Counted from the first letter of the stretch, positions 24,495 to 32,948 are shown. The stretch: 64,000 nucleotides of DNA from DTDX01 sp964608455 (GCA_964608455.1 CAZSNM010000003.1:10665-74664), one strand, 5' to 3'. A program made the numbers and translations. Notes: a model not told the origin generated them from the letters alone.

Positions 24495-25050
24495 GCTCCA
24501 AGCCTTCCTTTTTTTCATAAATATAAATTCCATCTAGAAAAACTCTAGGATCTTTCTTTTTAATTTTTGTAGCTTGCTCTATATTGCTTGCGGTTTGACT
24601 AACTTCTTTTAAATTTAATCCTTGAACAATTATATCGTCTCCTTTAACTTCAACTTTTACATTTCCAACAATTTTAGCTATTCTAGGAGATTTTTCACCT
24701 ATGAAGTTTTCTATAATTACTTTTTTTTCTTTTTCATTTATTTTAACTGTTACTGGAAAGTGGGAATATACAATTTTAAGTTTATAAGTAAACCCTTTTG
24801 TTACACCCTTAATTAAATTTTTAATAAGAGATGAAACTGTACCAACTATAGCTATTTCTTTTGTTTTAGGCCAATAAGCATAAACAACTATTTCTTTATT
24901 GTTTCTTAATTCAACTTTAACAGGTGCATGAGAAAAATCCTCTGATAATTTTCCCAGCGGACCAGAAACTTCTATTAGATTATTTTTTACTGTAACATTT
25001 ACATTTTCTGGAATTGGAATAACCCTTTCTTCAATTTCAATTTCTTCCAT
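24481..25050 (-). CDS. rpl6: Large ribosomal subunit protein uL6
   Basis: A 189-residue uL6 with two repeated alpha/beta domains. IPENVNVTVKNNLIEVSGPLGKL opens the first, and GVTKGFTYKLKIVYSHFPV with the later ASNIEQATKIKKKDPRVFLDGIYIY are typical archaeal segments. The adjacent upstream gene is uS14; uS8, normally between the two, is missing (only a 19-base gap). Confidence 0.96.
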   Translation of the reverse strand: MEEIEIEERVIPIPENVNVTVKNNLIEVSGPLGKLSEDFSHAPVKVELRNNKEIVVYAYWPKTKEIAIVGTVSSLIKNLIKGVTKGFTYKLKIVYSHFPVTVKINEKEKKVIIENFIGEKSPRIAKIVGNVKVEVKGDDIIVQGLNLKEVSQTASNIEQATKIKKKDPRVFLDGIYIYEKKEGLEHGKP

Positions 25051-25069
25051 AATTTAACCCCTTTTCCAT

Positions 25070-25231
25070 TTAATTATATTTTTTAAATCCAAGTTGTTCA
25101 GCTACTTCTCTAAAACATTGCCTACAAAGATATAAACCATATTTCCTAATTACTGGACCATATTGACCGCATCTTCTGCAAGGTCTGCTTCCTTTTCCAA
25201 ATTTTCTTTCTTTTTTTGGTTTATGCTTCAT
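25070..25231 (-). CDS. rps14: Small ribosomal subunit protein uS14 (zinc type)
   Basis: A 53-residue protein read from the ATG at 25231 to the stop at 25070-25072. It begins MKHKPKKERKFGKGSR and carries two Cys pairs, C-x2-C (PCRRCG) and C-x2-C (LCRQCF), the zinc-binding form of uS14 used by archaea. It ends with QLGFKKYN. It lies 16 bases after uL5, the canonical place. Confidence 0.93.
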   Translation of the reverse strand: MKHKPKKERKFGKGSRPCRRCGQYGPVIRKYGLYLCRQCFREVAEQLGFKKYN

Positions 25232-25247
25232 TAAGGTTTCCCCTTTT

Positions 25248-25793
25248 TTAATCTTCAGTTATTTCCACTCCAAAAGTTGATTTAATAAATTGAATAGCTT
25301 CCTCCTTAGAAATTAAATGTTTCTTTCCAATTTTAGATCTTTTTATATTTTTTCTTTTTACTCTGAATCCTGGTCTTTCCAAGCTAACGCATACGTCCAT
25401 TCCTATCATTCCAAGTTTTGGATCATATTTTACACCAGGGATATCTATATGCTCTTTTATTCCAAAAGAAAAGTTTCCATAATTGTCAAAACTTGATTTT
25501 TTAAGTTTATTTCCAACAGCCTCTAAAGCTTTCTTTAAAAATGAAGTGGCAGCTTCCTTTCTTAAAGTAACCATGCAAGCAATAGGCTCTCCCTTTCTAA
25601 TACCGAAATCTTTAATTGTTCTTTTAGCTTTTCTAACGCAAGGTTTTTGACCTGTTAAATTAGATAAAATTTTAATAGCTTTTTCTAATGGTTCTCCGGA
25701 TTTTCCAACGCATACATTAACTGAAACTTTCTCTATTCTTATTTTCCTCATCGGATTTTCTTCTTTAGTTAAAATTTCACTTATTGAAGTCAA
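25248..25793 (-). CDS. rpl5: Large ribosomal subunit protein uL5
   Basis: A 181-residue uL5, the 5S rRNA-binding protein. MRKIRIEKVSVNVCVGKSGE and the TGQKPCVRKAKRTIKDFGIRKGEP segment are diagnostic. The start may be the ATG at 25793 or an internal ATG 14 codons later (MRKIRIEKV); the internal one fits family length better, but the spacing to uL14 allows either. The usual upstream neighbours eS4 and uL24 are absent. Confidence 0.95.
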   Translation of the reverse strand: MTSISEILTKEENPMRKIRIEKVSVNVCVGKSGEPLEKAIKILSNLTGQKPCVRKAKRTIKDFGIRKGEPIACMVTLRKEAATSFLKKALEAVGNKLKKSSFDNYGNFSFGIKEHIDIPGVKYDPKLGMIGMDVCVSLERPGFRVKRKNIKRSKIGKKHLISKEEAIQFIKSTFGVEITED

Positions 25794-25819
25794 TTTTTTA
25801 TTTTCACTCCTTTTTCCAC

Positions 25820-26257
25820 TTAAATTATTATATTAGCTACGTTAGCTATTCTAGGCCATCTTTCAGCTGCTTCTTTAGCTACAGGTCCTTTAATTTCGCT
25901 TCCTTTAAATTCTCCTTCAGCAGTCATTAATACAGCAGCATTATCTTCAAATTGAAGCCAAGTTCCATCCTTTCTTCTATAAGGTTTCCTTTGCCTTATT
26001 ATTATAGCTGGAAAAACTTGACCTTTAAGTTCTGGAGTGCCTTTAACTACTGTTACTCGAACCATATCTCCAACACATGCGGCAGGTAACCTTCTAAGTC
26101 GAGATTTATAACCGCTTACTGAAATTAACTTTAAAATTTTAGCTCCTGTATTATCAGCGCAAACTAATCTTGCACCTGCAACTAAACCTCTAGATATGCG
26201 AGGCCTATACTCCACTACACCTTTAGCGCTTACAGCTCTGGTTTTTGGACCGGGCAT
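25820..26257 (-). CDS. rpl14: Large ribosomal subunit protein uL14
   Basis: A 145-residue uL14 of archaeal length. RLVCADNTGAKILKLISVSG and GDMVRVTVVKGTPELKGQV are the central strands, and the tail ends with KEAAERWPRIANVANIII. It is followed after 26 bases by uL5 instead of uL24 and eS4. Confidence 0.97.
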   Translation of the reverse strand: MPGPKTRAVSAKGVVEYRPRISRGLVAGARLVCADNTGAKILKLISVSGYKSRLRRLPAACVGDMVRVTVVKGTPELKGQVFPAIIIRQRKPYRRKDGTWLQFEDNAAVLMTAEGEFKGSEIKGPVAKEAAERWPRIANVANIII

Positions 26258-26302
26258 TTAGGTTTTCACCATTAAAAATAAATTTAAAGGTTAAATTTTA
26301 AG

Positions 26303-26635
26303 CTAGCGTTTTTCAATTTTTTCAACAACAACAAAAGATATATTTTTGCTTATTGGTCTGCATTCAGCTATTTTTACAATATCTCCTTGTTTAGCTTCAA
26401 TGCAAGGTGGATTATGCGCTAAAATTTTACTATGACGTTTTTCATATCGCATATACTTTTTTATATAATGAAGATAATCTCTTTTTACAACAATAGAGCG
26501 ACTCATTTTATCGCTAGCTACAACTCCAACCATTATTTTTCCTCTAACTTTTAAATTACCATGAAATGGACATTTAGGATCATTACAAGTTTTTTTTGGG
26601 GGAGAAACATTTAAACCTATATTTTTTGTTACCAA
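26303..26635 (-). CDS. rps17: Small ribosomal subunit protein uS17
   Basis: A 110-residue uS17 with the archaeal N-terminal extension bearing CNDPKCPFHG, followed by the OB-fold with KIMVGVVASDKMSRSIVVKR. It overlaps the stop of the RNase P subunit gene by 7 bases, as in many archaea. Confidence 0.96.
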   Translation of the reverse strand: MVTKNIGLNVSPPKKTCNDPKCPFHGNLKVRGKIMVGVVASDKMSRSIVVKRDYLHYIKKYMRYEKRHSKILAHNPPCIEAKQGDIVKIAECRPISKNISFVVVEKIEKR

Positions 26636-26910
26636 CGTTTCAACCTCGCTTTTAATCTATTTTCAGGTCTTCCAACTAAAATTTTTCCATCAACCTCAAC
26701 TATTTTACCATTTGGTAAGAAAAAATGAAAAATGGATATATCCTTAGGGATAATTCTTATTTTATTTTCTGATTGAATGCTTAAAGTATTTTTCGTTTCA
26801 TCTATTATAAATCCTTCAAATCCTTTAAGTTGAGGATTTTTACAATCAAATATTTTAACTTTTAATCCTATTAATTCATGTTTCACTAGATTTTCTGGAG
26901 TTATCTCCAA
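26629..26910 (-). CDS. rnp1: RNase P protein component 1 (Rpp29/Pop4)
   Basis: A 93-residue Sm-like barrel protein of archaeal RNase P, the tRNA 5'-processing ribonucleoprotein. Typical segments are HELIGLKVKIFDCKNPQLKGFEGFI-like strands and the end LVGRPENRLKARLKRW. It lies between uL29 (3-base gap) and uS17, the conserved archaeal location. Confidence 0.92.
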   Translation of the reverse strand: MEITPENLVKHELIGLKVKIFDCKNPQLKGFEGFIIDETKNTLSIQSENKIRIIPKDISIFHFFLPNGKIVEVDGKILVGRPENRLKARLKRW

Positions 26911-26913
26911 AAC

Positions 26914-27120
26914 TTAACTCCTCCCTTTAGCTTCATTTTCAACAGTTAAAAGCCTTGCTATAGTTTTTTTAATTTCTCTTATTTTTGATGGATTTTCAAT
27001 TGCTCCTCCAGCTTTGCTCATGGTTTTTAATCGCATTAACTCAACTTTAAGCTCCTCTATCTTTTTTAATCGTTCCTCAGAGCTCATCGCTCTTATTTCC
27101 TTTATTCTTAAAATTGCCAT
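26914..27120 (-). CDS. rpl29: Large ribosomal subunit protein uL29
   Basis: A 68-residue helical uL29, with LRIKEIRAMSSEERLKKIEEL and the ARLLTVENE tail preceded by KIREIKKTIARL. It begins one base after the uS3 stop, indicating coupling. Confidence 0.95.
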   Translation of the reverse strand: MAILRIKEIRAMSSEERLKKIEELKVELMRLKTMSKAGGAIENPSKIREIKKTIARLLTVENEAKGRS

Positions 27121-27121
27121 T

Positions 27122-27730
27122 TTAGTTGCCCTCCTGTTTAGGTTTTATCATAGGTTTATCTGGAAACTTTGCATCTGGAGGTAAAATCCTAACTTTAACT
27201 CCATAAAGCCCAGGTTTTAATTGAACATATGTAACGGCTGTTCTTAATTGCTTTAAAACAGGATCACCACATTTAGGCATATATCCTGCACTATATTTTT
27301 CATGCCTTGCTCTTTCAGTAGTTAATTTTCCACCAATAATTATTTCAGCACCTAAAGCTCCCGCATCCATTATTCTTTGAAGTGCCCAATAAACAGCCCT
27401 TCTAAAATGAATTCCCTTTTGAAGTGCAGAAACTATTTGAGAAGCAATAACATGAGGATTAAGTTCGGGATTTTCAACTGTTGCAACAGATATTTGAGGA
27501 TTTTCAATTCCAAACCTTTCCTCTAAAATTTTAGTTAAGTCTCTTATGCTTTGTCCACGCTTTCCAATAACTATCCCAGGTCTAGCCACATAGATTACTA
27601 CTCGCGTTCCCAAAGGTGTTTTAGTTAATTCTGTTCCAACATAACCTGCTTTACTAAGTTCCCTAGCTAGAAACTCGTTTACTTCAGCTTTTTTTAGGTT
27701 TTCCTTAACGAAATATTTGTTTATGGACAT
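27122..27730 (-). CDS. rps3: Small ribosomal subunit protein uS3
   Basis: A 202-residue uS3. The KH domain is visible with VARPGIVIGKRGQSIRDLTKIL (GKRG loop), followed by GAEIIIGGKLTTERARHEKY and the C-terminal KPGLYGVKVRILPPD. The 186-base spacer upstream separates it from uL22 and includes a probable promoter, so the uS3 group may have its own transcript. Confidence 0.97.
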   Translation of the reverse strand: MSINKYFVKENLKKAEVNEFLARELSKAGYVGTELTKTPLGTRVVIYVARPGIVIGKRGQSIRDLTKILEERFGIENPQISVATVENPELNPHVIASQIVSALQKGIHFRRAVYWALQRIMDAGALGAEIIIGGKLTTERARHEKYSAGYMPKCGDPVLKQLRTAVTYVQLKPGLYGVKVRILPPDAKFPDKPMIKPKQEGN

Positions 27731-27819
27731 TATTAAATTAACCTTCCGATTAGTTTTAAAGTTTATTTAATAGCATTAAGCATTATCCATTTAAATGTTT
27801 ACCTTATAAAATTTGCTTT

Positions 27820-27830
27820 TTTTTATATAA
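27820..27830 (-). promoter_or_regulatory. Probable promoter of the uS3 transcription unit
   Basis: On the minus strand the sequence TTATATAAAAA follows CGGTAAATTAAA in an otherwise empty 186-base spacer between uL22 and uS3. It fits an archaeal TATA box with BRE and would start transcription near 27800. The rest of the spacer (27731-27916) is AT-rich with no gene. Confidence 0.45.
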
Positions 27831-27916
27831 TTTAATTTACCGAAAAGATTAAAAATAAATAAAAAGGAGCTTTGAATCCTTTTAAAAATAAATCTTCTTT
27901 ATTTATGTTTTAAATT

Positions 27917-28381
27917 TTATGAAACTTCATAACCAACCAATTCTATATGAGTTAAAGTTTCGAATTTTGGAGTGGCTCTTCCAAAGGCTCTTGGAATATA
28001 TCTTTTGATTTTCCTTCCCCTTTGAGAGGCTGCATGAATAATAACCAAGTTTTCTGGGTTTAAACCTTTATATTCAGCATTTGCTTCAAGCTCATTCAAT
28101 AATTTTAAAAGTTTATCAGCTACTTTAACAGGGTATCTTCCAGCATACCATTTTTCATTCATTCTTCTATGAGGAATTTCTTTTTTATATCTTTTAAATG
28201 GTATAGCTTTTCTTAATGCTTTTACCTCCTCTAAAAGGGTTTTAGCTTCATTCAATTTCATTCCTTTAATAGCTCTGCAAACTTCAGTTGCAGCTTTTGG
28301 AGATATTCTTAGTTCTCTTCCAGAACATTTAACTGTTTTATCCGGATCTAAATTTTGAATTGAATAACCCCATTTAGGCAT
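27917..28381 (-). CDS. rpl22: Large ribosomal subunit protein uL22
   Basis: A 154-residue archaeal uL22. KCSGRELRISPKAATEVCRAIKGM and the C-terminal HAASQRGRKIKRYIPRAFGRA followed by HIELVG are diagnostic. It lies 17 bases after uS19 in canonical order and ends the uL2-uS19-uL22 group. Confidence 0.96.
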   Translation of the reverse strand: MPKWGYSIQNLDPDKTVKCSGRELRISPKAATEVCRAIKGMKLNEAKTLLEEVKALRKAIPFKRYKKEIPHRRMNEKWYAGRYPVKVADKLLKLLNELEANAEYKGLNPENLVIIHAASQRGRKIKRYIPRAFGRATPKFETLTHIELVGYEVS

Positions 28382-28398
28382 TTAATTCACCATTAACT

Positions 28399-28800
28399 TT
28401 ATTTTAATGGAACATACATGCTTGATCTTGAAGCGCCTATTCCTGGAGCGCCATGAACAACCCTTTTATTGGTTATAGCAAATTCTCCTAGATAATGACC
28501 TATCATTTCTGGTTTAATTTCTACAGGAACGAATTCTTTTCCATTATGAACTAAAATTGTAAGTCCAACCATTTCTGGAAGAATAATCATATCTCTGCAG
28601 TGAGTTTTAATGGGTTTGCTATTTTCTTTTGAAGATTGCTTAGCTTTCCTTATTTTAGTTAAAAGGATTTTTTGCTGTTCTGTTAATCCTCTGAGAAGCG
28701 AACGCCTTTGCCTAGCTGGAAGAAGCTTAATAAACTCATCCATAGACATTTGTTGAAGCTGAGTTAATGTATAACCTCTATATGTAAATTCACGAGGCAT
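28399..28800 (-). CDS. rps19: Small ribosomal subunit protein uS19
   Basis: A 133-residue archaeal uS19 with the N-terminal FTYRGYTLTQLQQMS and the core THCRDMIILPEMVGLTILVHNGKE, then GHYLGEFAITNKRVVHG. The order uL2-uS19-uL22 is conserved. Confidence 0.97.
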   Translation of the reverse strand: MPREFTYRGYTLTQLQQMSMDEFIKLLPARQRRSLLRGLTEQQKILLTKIRKAKQSSKENSKPIKTHCRDMIILPEMVGLTILVHNGKEFVPVEIKPEMIGHYLGEFAITNKRVVHGAPGIGASRSSMYVPLK

Positions 28801-28861
28801 TTTAAATTTTTCCCCTTAAATGTAAATTTGCTATTCAGTCTTTTTAATTTTTCTTTAATTG

Positions 28862-29617
28862 TTAAGTTTTAGCTTCAGCTTCTCTTCCAGCTTTTTTACC
28901 TCTACCCGTTCTTCTAGCAGCTATTAATCCAACTTTTCTTCCTGGAGGTGCATGTCTAGAAACAGTTGTTGGTTTACCAGGATGCCTATGCCTTCCTCCA
29001 CCAAATGGATGGGAAGCTGCTATCATTGCTTGCCCTCTTACTCTAGGATATTTTCTTCCTCTTGAAGCCATTAAAGCTGCTTTGGCACCTGCCTTTAAAA
29101 ATGGTTTCTCCATTCGTCCAGCTCCAGCAACAACCCCTATCATAGCTCTGCAAGCATCATTTAAATATATTGTTTTTCCTGAAGGGAGCTTTAATTCTGT
29201 TCCTAAAGGTGTATGGGAAACAACAGTAGCGTAAGCTCCAGAAGCTTTAACGAGTTTTCCTCCATCTCCTGGAAGAAGTTCAACATTACATACAAGGGTT
29301 CCTTCAGGAATTTTCCCTAAAGGAAGAATGTTTCCAATTTTTATCTCTGCAGCTGTCCCTCTTGAAATCTCTTGGTTTACGCTTAACCCTTCAGGAGCTG
29401 GAATATAACATTCTTCTCCATCATTAAATTTTAGGTAGGCTAGTGGAGCACCTCTTCCAGGATCATGCACAAGATCCACTACAACACCTTTAATTAAACT
29501 TTTAGTTTCTTCCTCTTTAAGAGTTGGAAAAACAGCTTCGCTAACTCTTTTATGGGTTAATGCTCTAAAGACTGAACCCCCTCGACCTCTTCTTTGAACT
29601 AAAATTCTTTTACCCAA
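28862..29617 (-). CDS. rpl2: Large ribosomal subunit protein uL2
   Basis: A 251-residue uL2, a core 23S-binding protein near the peptidyl transferase centre. MGKRILVQRRGRGGSVFRA, VVAGAGRMEKPFLKAG and HPFGGGRHRHPGKPTTVSRHAPPG are diagnostic. It is the first gene of this minus-strand block. The genes uL3, uL4 and uL23, which normally precede it, are not in the window; a divergent PGI/PMI gene lies there instead. Confidence 0.97.
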   Translation of the reverse strand: MGKRILVQRRGRGGSVFRALTHKRVSEAVFPTLKEEETKSLIKGVVVDLVHDPGRGAPLAYLKFNDGEECYIPAPEGLSVNQEISRGTAAEIKIGNILPLGKIPEGTLVCNVELLPGDGGKLVKASGAYATVVSHTPLGTELKLPSGKTIYLNDACRAMIGVVAGAGRMEKPFLKAGAKAALMASRGRKYPRVRGQAMIAASHPFGGGRHRHPGKPTTVSRHAPPGRKVGLIAARRTGRGKKAGREAEAKT

Positions 29618-29658
29618 TTATTGAAACCTCTAGTAGAAAAATAAGGTAAATAGGGTTA

Positions 29659-29668
29659 TTTTTATATG
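29659..29668 (-). promoter_or_regulatory. Probable promoter of the uL2 operon
   Basis: On the minus strand CATATAAAAA preceded by ACGAAA forms a good BRE/TATA pair 42 bases before the uL2 start, predicting a leader of about 16 bases. It fits uL2 being the first gene of the transcript. Confidence 0.5.
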
Positions 29669-29701
29669 TTTCGTTTTTAAATTAATTTTATCGAGTAAAA
29701 A

Positions 29702-30802
29702 ATGCATTTAAATAATTTTTCTAAATTAAATGAGATAGATAAGTTTGGAATGATAAATTTTATAGAGGAGGCCCCTAACTATTTACGTTTAACTTTAAAT
29801 TCAATTAAAACTGAATGGAATTCTTTAAATTTAAAGAAATATGAGGGTTTAGAAATTAATAATATTGTTATTTCAGGTGTAGGAGGTTCAGCTATAAGTG
29901 GAGATATAATTATTGATTGGATTTGGGAAAAAAGTTTAATTCCAATAATAGTTAATAGAGATTATAGATTGCCTCGATTTGCTGGAGAAAAAACATTGGT
30001 TATAGCTGTTAGTTACTCTGGAGATACATTTGAGACTTTAACTCAATTTTATGAAGCTTATAAAAGAAAATGTATTTTATTTAGTGTTTCTTCTGGAGGA
30101 AAATTAAAAGAAATCTCTGAAAAACTTAATATTCCTTTTTTAAAAGTTAAGGAAGGTTTACCGCCTCGTGCAGCTTTACCATGTTTGCTTCCAGCTATAG
30201 CATATATTTTATCGAAATTTGAATTTTCAATTTCTCTTTCTGAATTAGAAGCTGCTGCAAATAAAATGGATGAAATAAAAAAAGAATGCAAGTTTTCTCG
30301 TAAACTTGAAGAAAACCTAGCTAAAAAAATGGCTTTAAACATTATTGGAAAATACCCTGTTATTTATGCTTTCGCAAATATGAGTAGTGTAGCCAGAAGA
30401 ATAAAAGATCAAATTAATGAAAATAGCAAAACACCAGCTAAATTCGAATTTTTACCTGAAGCATGCCATAATGAAATTGAAGGTATTCACTCTTTAGAAA
30501 AAGAAAATTTCTGTTTTCTTTTTGTTGAGGGGCAAGAAAAAATGGAAGAAGAAATAATTAAAGCATTTAAAGAAGTTTTAAGAGAAAATGGTTTTATTAA
30601 TATTTATGATGTACCAGTTAAAGGAGAGAAAAAAATAGAAAAAATTCTTTCATCAATTTATTTTGGAGATTTCCTATCCTTTTATTTATCTTTAGCATCT
30701 AAAATTGATCCAACAATTACAAGAAATATTCAAAAATATAAAAAGAGAATAAGCGAAGAAGCTTATAAACTAACAAATTTTTTTACACATTCTATCCTTT
30801 AG
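29702..30802 (+). CDS. Bifunctional phosphoglucose/phosphomannose isomerase
   Basis: A 366-residue SIS-domain isomerase of the archaeal PGI/PMI family, interconverting fructose 6-phosphate with glucose 6-phosphate and mannose 6-phosphate. Signatures are VISGVGGSAISGDI, the SIS motif SYSGDTFETL, and the catalytic segment PEACHNEIEGI (His and Glu). It would feed both glycolytic flux and GDP-mannose supply for the glycosyltransferases downstream in the window. Its end overlaps the convergent rtcB gene by 11 bases. Confidence 0.92.
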   Translation: MHLNNFSKLNEIDKFGMINFIEEAPNYLRLTLNSIKTEWNSLNLKKYEGLEINNIVISGVGGSAISGDIIIDWIWEKSLIPIIVNRDYRLPRFAGEKTLVIAVSYSGDTFETLTQFYEAYKRKCILFSVSSGGKLKEISEKLNIPFLKVKEGLPPRAALPCLLPAIAYILSKFEFSISLSELEAAANKMDEIKKECKFSRKLEENLAKKMALNIIGKYPVIYAFANMSSVARRIKDQINENSKTPAKFEFLPEACHNEIEGIHSLEKENFCFLFVEGQEKMEEEIIKAFKEVLRENGFINIYDVPVKGEKKIEKILSSIYFGDFLSFYLSLASKIDPTITRNIQKYKKRISEEAYKLTNFFTHSIL

Positions 30803-32258
30803 TTACACCAAGTGGAATAAGCCTAGCTACTTTATAGGCTATTCCAATTTTATGGCTTACCTCAGCTACTCTATCAACATCCTTATAGGCGTCTGGAGCT
30901 TCTTCGCTTACAACAGCCATACTAGCTGCTTTAATTAATATTCCTTGATTTTCAAGTTTTTGTTTGACTTCGCTTCCCCAAAATCTTTTTTTGGCTGCAG
31001 CTCTACTTAAAACTCTTCCAGCTCCATGTGCAGTTGAGCCAAAGCTTAACTCCATAGCCTTCTTAGAACCAACTAAAACCCAAGAGCTTGTTCCCATACT
31101 TCCCGGAATTATAACTGGTTGTCCTATGCTTCTATATTTTGCCGGTACATCTTTATGTTCCGGTGGAAAAGCTCTTGTCGCACCTTTTCTATGTACACAA
31201 ACAATTCTTCTTACTCCATCAATAATATGTTCTTCTTTTTTAGCTATATTATGGGCTACATCATATATTAAATGCATTTCTAAAGCTTCAGCAGATTTAT
31301 TAAAAACCTTTTCAAAAACCTGCCTAGTCCAATGAGTTATCATTTGTCTATTAGCCCAAGCAAAGTTGCATGCAGCAGCCATAGCAGGTAAATAATCTTC
31401 TGCTTCACGACTTTTTAATGGAGCACAAGCTAATTCCCTATCAGGAAGCTTTATATTATATTTATGAACAGCTTTCTCCATAACCTTTAAGTAATCATCA
31501 CATATTTGATGACCAAACCCTCTGCTACCAGTGTGAACTAAAACCATTATTTGCCCTTCTTCTTCAATACCAAAGCTTTTCGCTATGGTTTTGTTAAAAA
31601 TTTTATCTACAGCTTCTATCTCTAAAAAGTGGTTTCCGCTTCCTAAACTTCCAAGTTGAGGGTAACCTCTGTTTTTAGCTGTAGAACTAACCTTGCTTGG
31701 ATCAGCATTACTCATGCACCCATTTTCCTCGCAATTTTCAGCATCTTCAGGCCAACCATAACCAGCTTCAATAGCCCAGTTAACACCTTCAGAAGCTACT
31801 TTATCAAGTTCAGAAAGAGTAACTTTAAGTTTTCCACGACTTCCCAAACCTGAAGGAATATAATTAAATAGCATATCAAGCAACTTTGGTAAAACAGGTT
31901 TAACATCATCAATTTTTAGGTTGGTTCTAATTAATCTAACGCCACAATTTATATCATAACCAACGCCTCCAGGACTTACGACACCTTCTTCATAATCTGT
32001 GGCTGCTACACCACCTATTGGAAAACCATATCCTTCATGTCCATCAGGTAAAGTAATCGACCATTTATAAATTCCTGGTAAATGAGCTACATTAGCACAT
32101 TGCTCAATAGTTAAGTCCATCTTCATTTTTTCAAGCAAAACTTCATCGCTATAGATTCTTCCTGGAACTCGCATTCCAGGCTTATAGGAAGTTGGAATTT
32201 CCCAAATACATTCATTCACTTTTATTAATGGAACGTGTTCAGATGTTTTTCCAGACAT
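30792..32258 (-). CDS. rtcB: RNA-splicing ligase RtcB
   Basis: A 488-residue RtcB, the GTP- and Mn-dependent ligase joining 2',3'-cyclic phosphate and 5'-OH RNA ends after splicing endonuclease cleavage. Metal ligands include the Cys of YDINCGVR (C105); the nucleotidylated His lies in STAHGAGRVLSR. The long form without an intein is seen. It is 46 bases after the archease gene on the same strand, its known activator. This pair is the machinery expected to ligate the tRNA and cbf5 exons in this window. Confidence 0.96.
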   Translation of the reverse strand: MSGKTSEHVPLIKVNECIWEIPTSYKPGMRVPGRIYSDEVLLEKMKMDLTIEQCANVAHLPGIYKWSITLPDGHEGYGFPIGGVAATDYEEGVVSPGGVGYDINCGVRLIRTNLKIDDVKPVLPKLLDMLFNYIPSGLGSRGKLKVTLSELDKVASEGVNWAIEAGYGWPEDAENCEENGCMSNADPSKVSSTAKNRGYPQLGSLGSGNHFLEIEAVDKIFNKTIAKSFGIEEEGQIMVLVHTGSRGFGHQICDDYLKVMEKAVHKYNIKLPDRELACAPLKSREAEDYLPAMAAACNFAWANRQMITHWTRQVFEKVFNKSAEALEMHLIYDVAHNIAKKEEHIIDGVRRIVCVHRKGATRAFPPEHKDVPAKYRSIGQPVIIPGSMGTSSWVLVGSKKAMELSFGSTAHGAGRVLSRAAAKKRFWGSEVKQKLENQGILIKAASMAVVSEEAPDAYKDVDRVAEVSHKIGIAYKVARLIPLGVTKG

Positions 32259-32304
32259 ATTTTTCTCCTACCTAGATAAATAATTAAATCATACAATAAT
32301 AGTG

Positions 32305-32739
32305 TTATAAATCTAAAATAAACTTTACGATAAATTTTCCAGCTTCTTTAGAAATGTTCATTTGATGATAAGTTACAGCTTTAACCTCTGTTTTAGATAA
32401 ATGTTTATCTTTATTAAATGTTTCTCCAAAGACTTCAGCTTCTAAAAGAAAAGCTCCATTTTTCCGCTTGATCTTTTTTACATTAAAGCTTGAATAAAGC
32501 TTTAATTCTATTTCAAATTTTAAAAGCAAAGCTTCAAGCCAATTATGAAGAAGCGCAATTTCATCTTCTCCTTCTACAATAATTTCATCCCTTAACTTAG
32601 GCTCAATCAATTTTGTATCCGTCATAACTTCAAACATAGCTAATCCAGCATTACTAAAAGCTTCTTCTAAAGTTTCACCATAAGCCGCTATATAGGCATC
32701 ACCCATATGTTCTAAAAACTCAAATTTTTTATCAAGCAT
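32305..32739 (-). CDS. Archease (RtcB cofactor)
   Basis: A 144-residue archease that speeds RtcB guanylylation and turnover. FEFLEHMGDAYIAAYGETLEEAF and the C-terminal VKAVTYHQMNI with its conserved Asp-containing end (KFILDL) are diagnostic. It precedes rtcB, and an intron-containing tRNA-Ser gene lies 83 bases upstream in divergent orientation. Confidence 0.94.
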   Translation of the reverse strand: MLDKKFEFLEHMGDAYIAAYGETLEEAFSNAGLAMFEVMTDTKLIEPKLRDEIIVEGEDEIALLHNWLEALLLKFEIELKLYSSFNVKKIKRKNGAFLLEAEVFGETFNKDKHLSKTEVKAVTYHQMNISKEAGKFIVKFILDL

Positions 32740-32822
32740 AAATGCACCTTCCTCTTTAATGTAAAATAAATTATTTAAGCAAGTTTTTATTAATTTTAAT
32801 GTTAGATTCCTGTTTTATTTAT

Positions 32823-32948
32823 GCCGGGATGGCCGAGCGGACTAACCTTAAAGAAAAATAGGGTTTAAAGGCGCAGGCCTTGAGTAAATGAATGAAAGCC
32901 TGTGGCCCTTTTAGGGCCTCGTGGGTTCAAATCCCACTCCCGGCGCCA
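32823..32948 (+). tRNA. tRNA-Ser(UGA) with two introns, one in the D-arm
   Basis: Acceptor GCCGGGA/TCCCGGC, T-arm GTGGG-TTCAAAT-CCCAC, long variable arm and encoded GCCA mark a serine tRNA. The D-arm GCC-GAGCGGACTA-AGGC is interrupted by 24 bases at 32845-32868, which fit a bulge-helix-bulge (GGAC/GUUU helix with two G-U pairs, bulges UAA and AAA, inner CCU/AGG). A further 12 bases (32885-32896) split the anticodon loop after CTTGAG. Removing both gives CAGGC-CTTGAGA-GCCTG, anticodon TGA (32881-32883), mature length 90 including CCA. The anticodon-loop intron folds only weakly. Confidence 0.8.
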
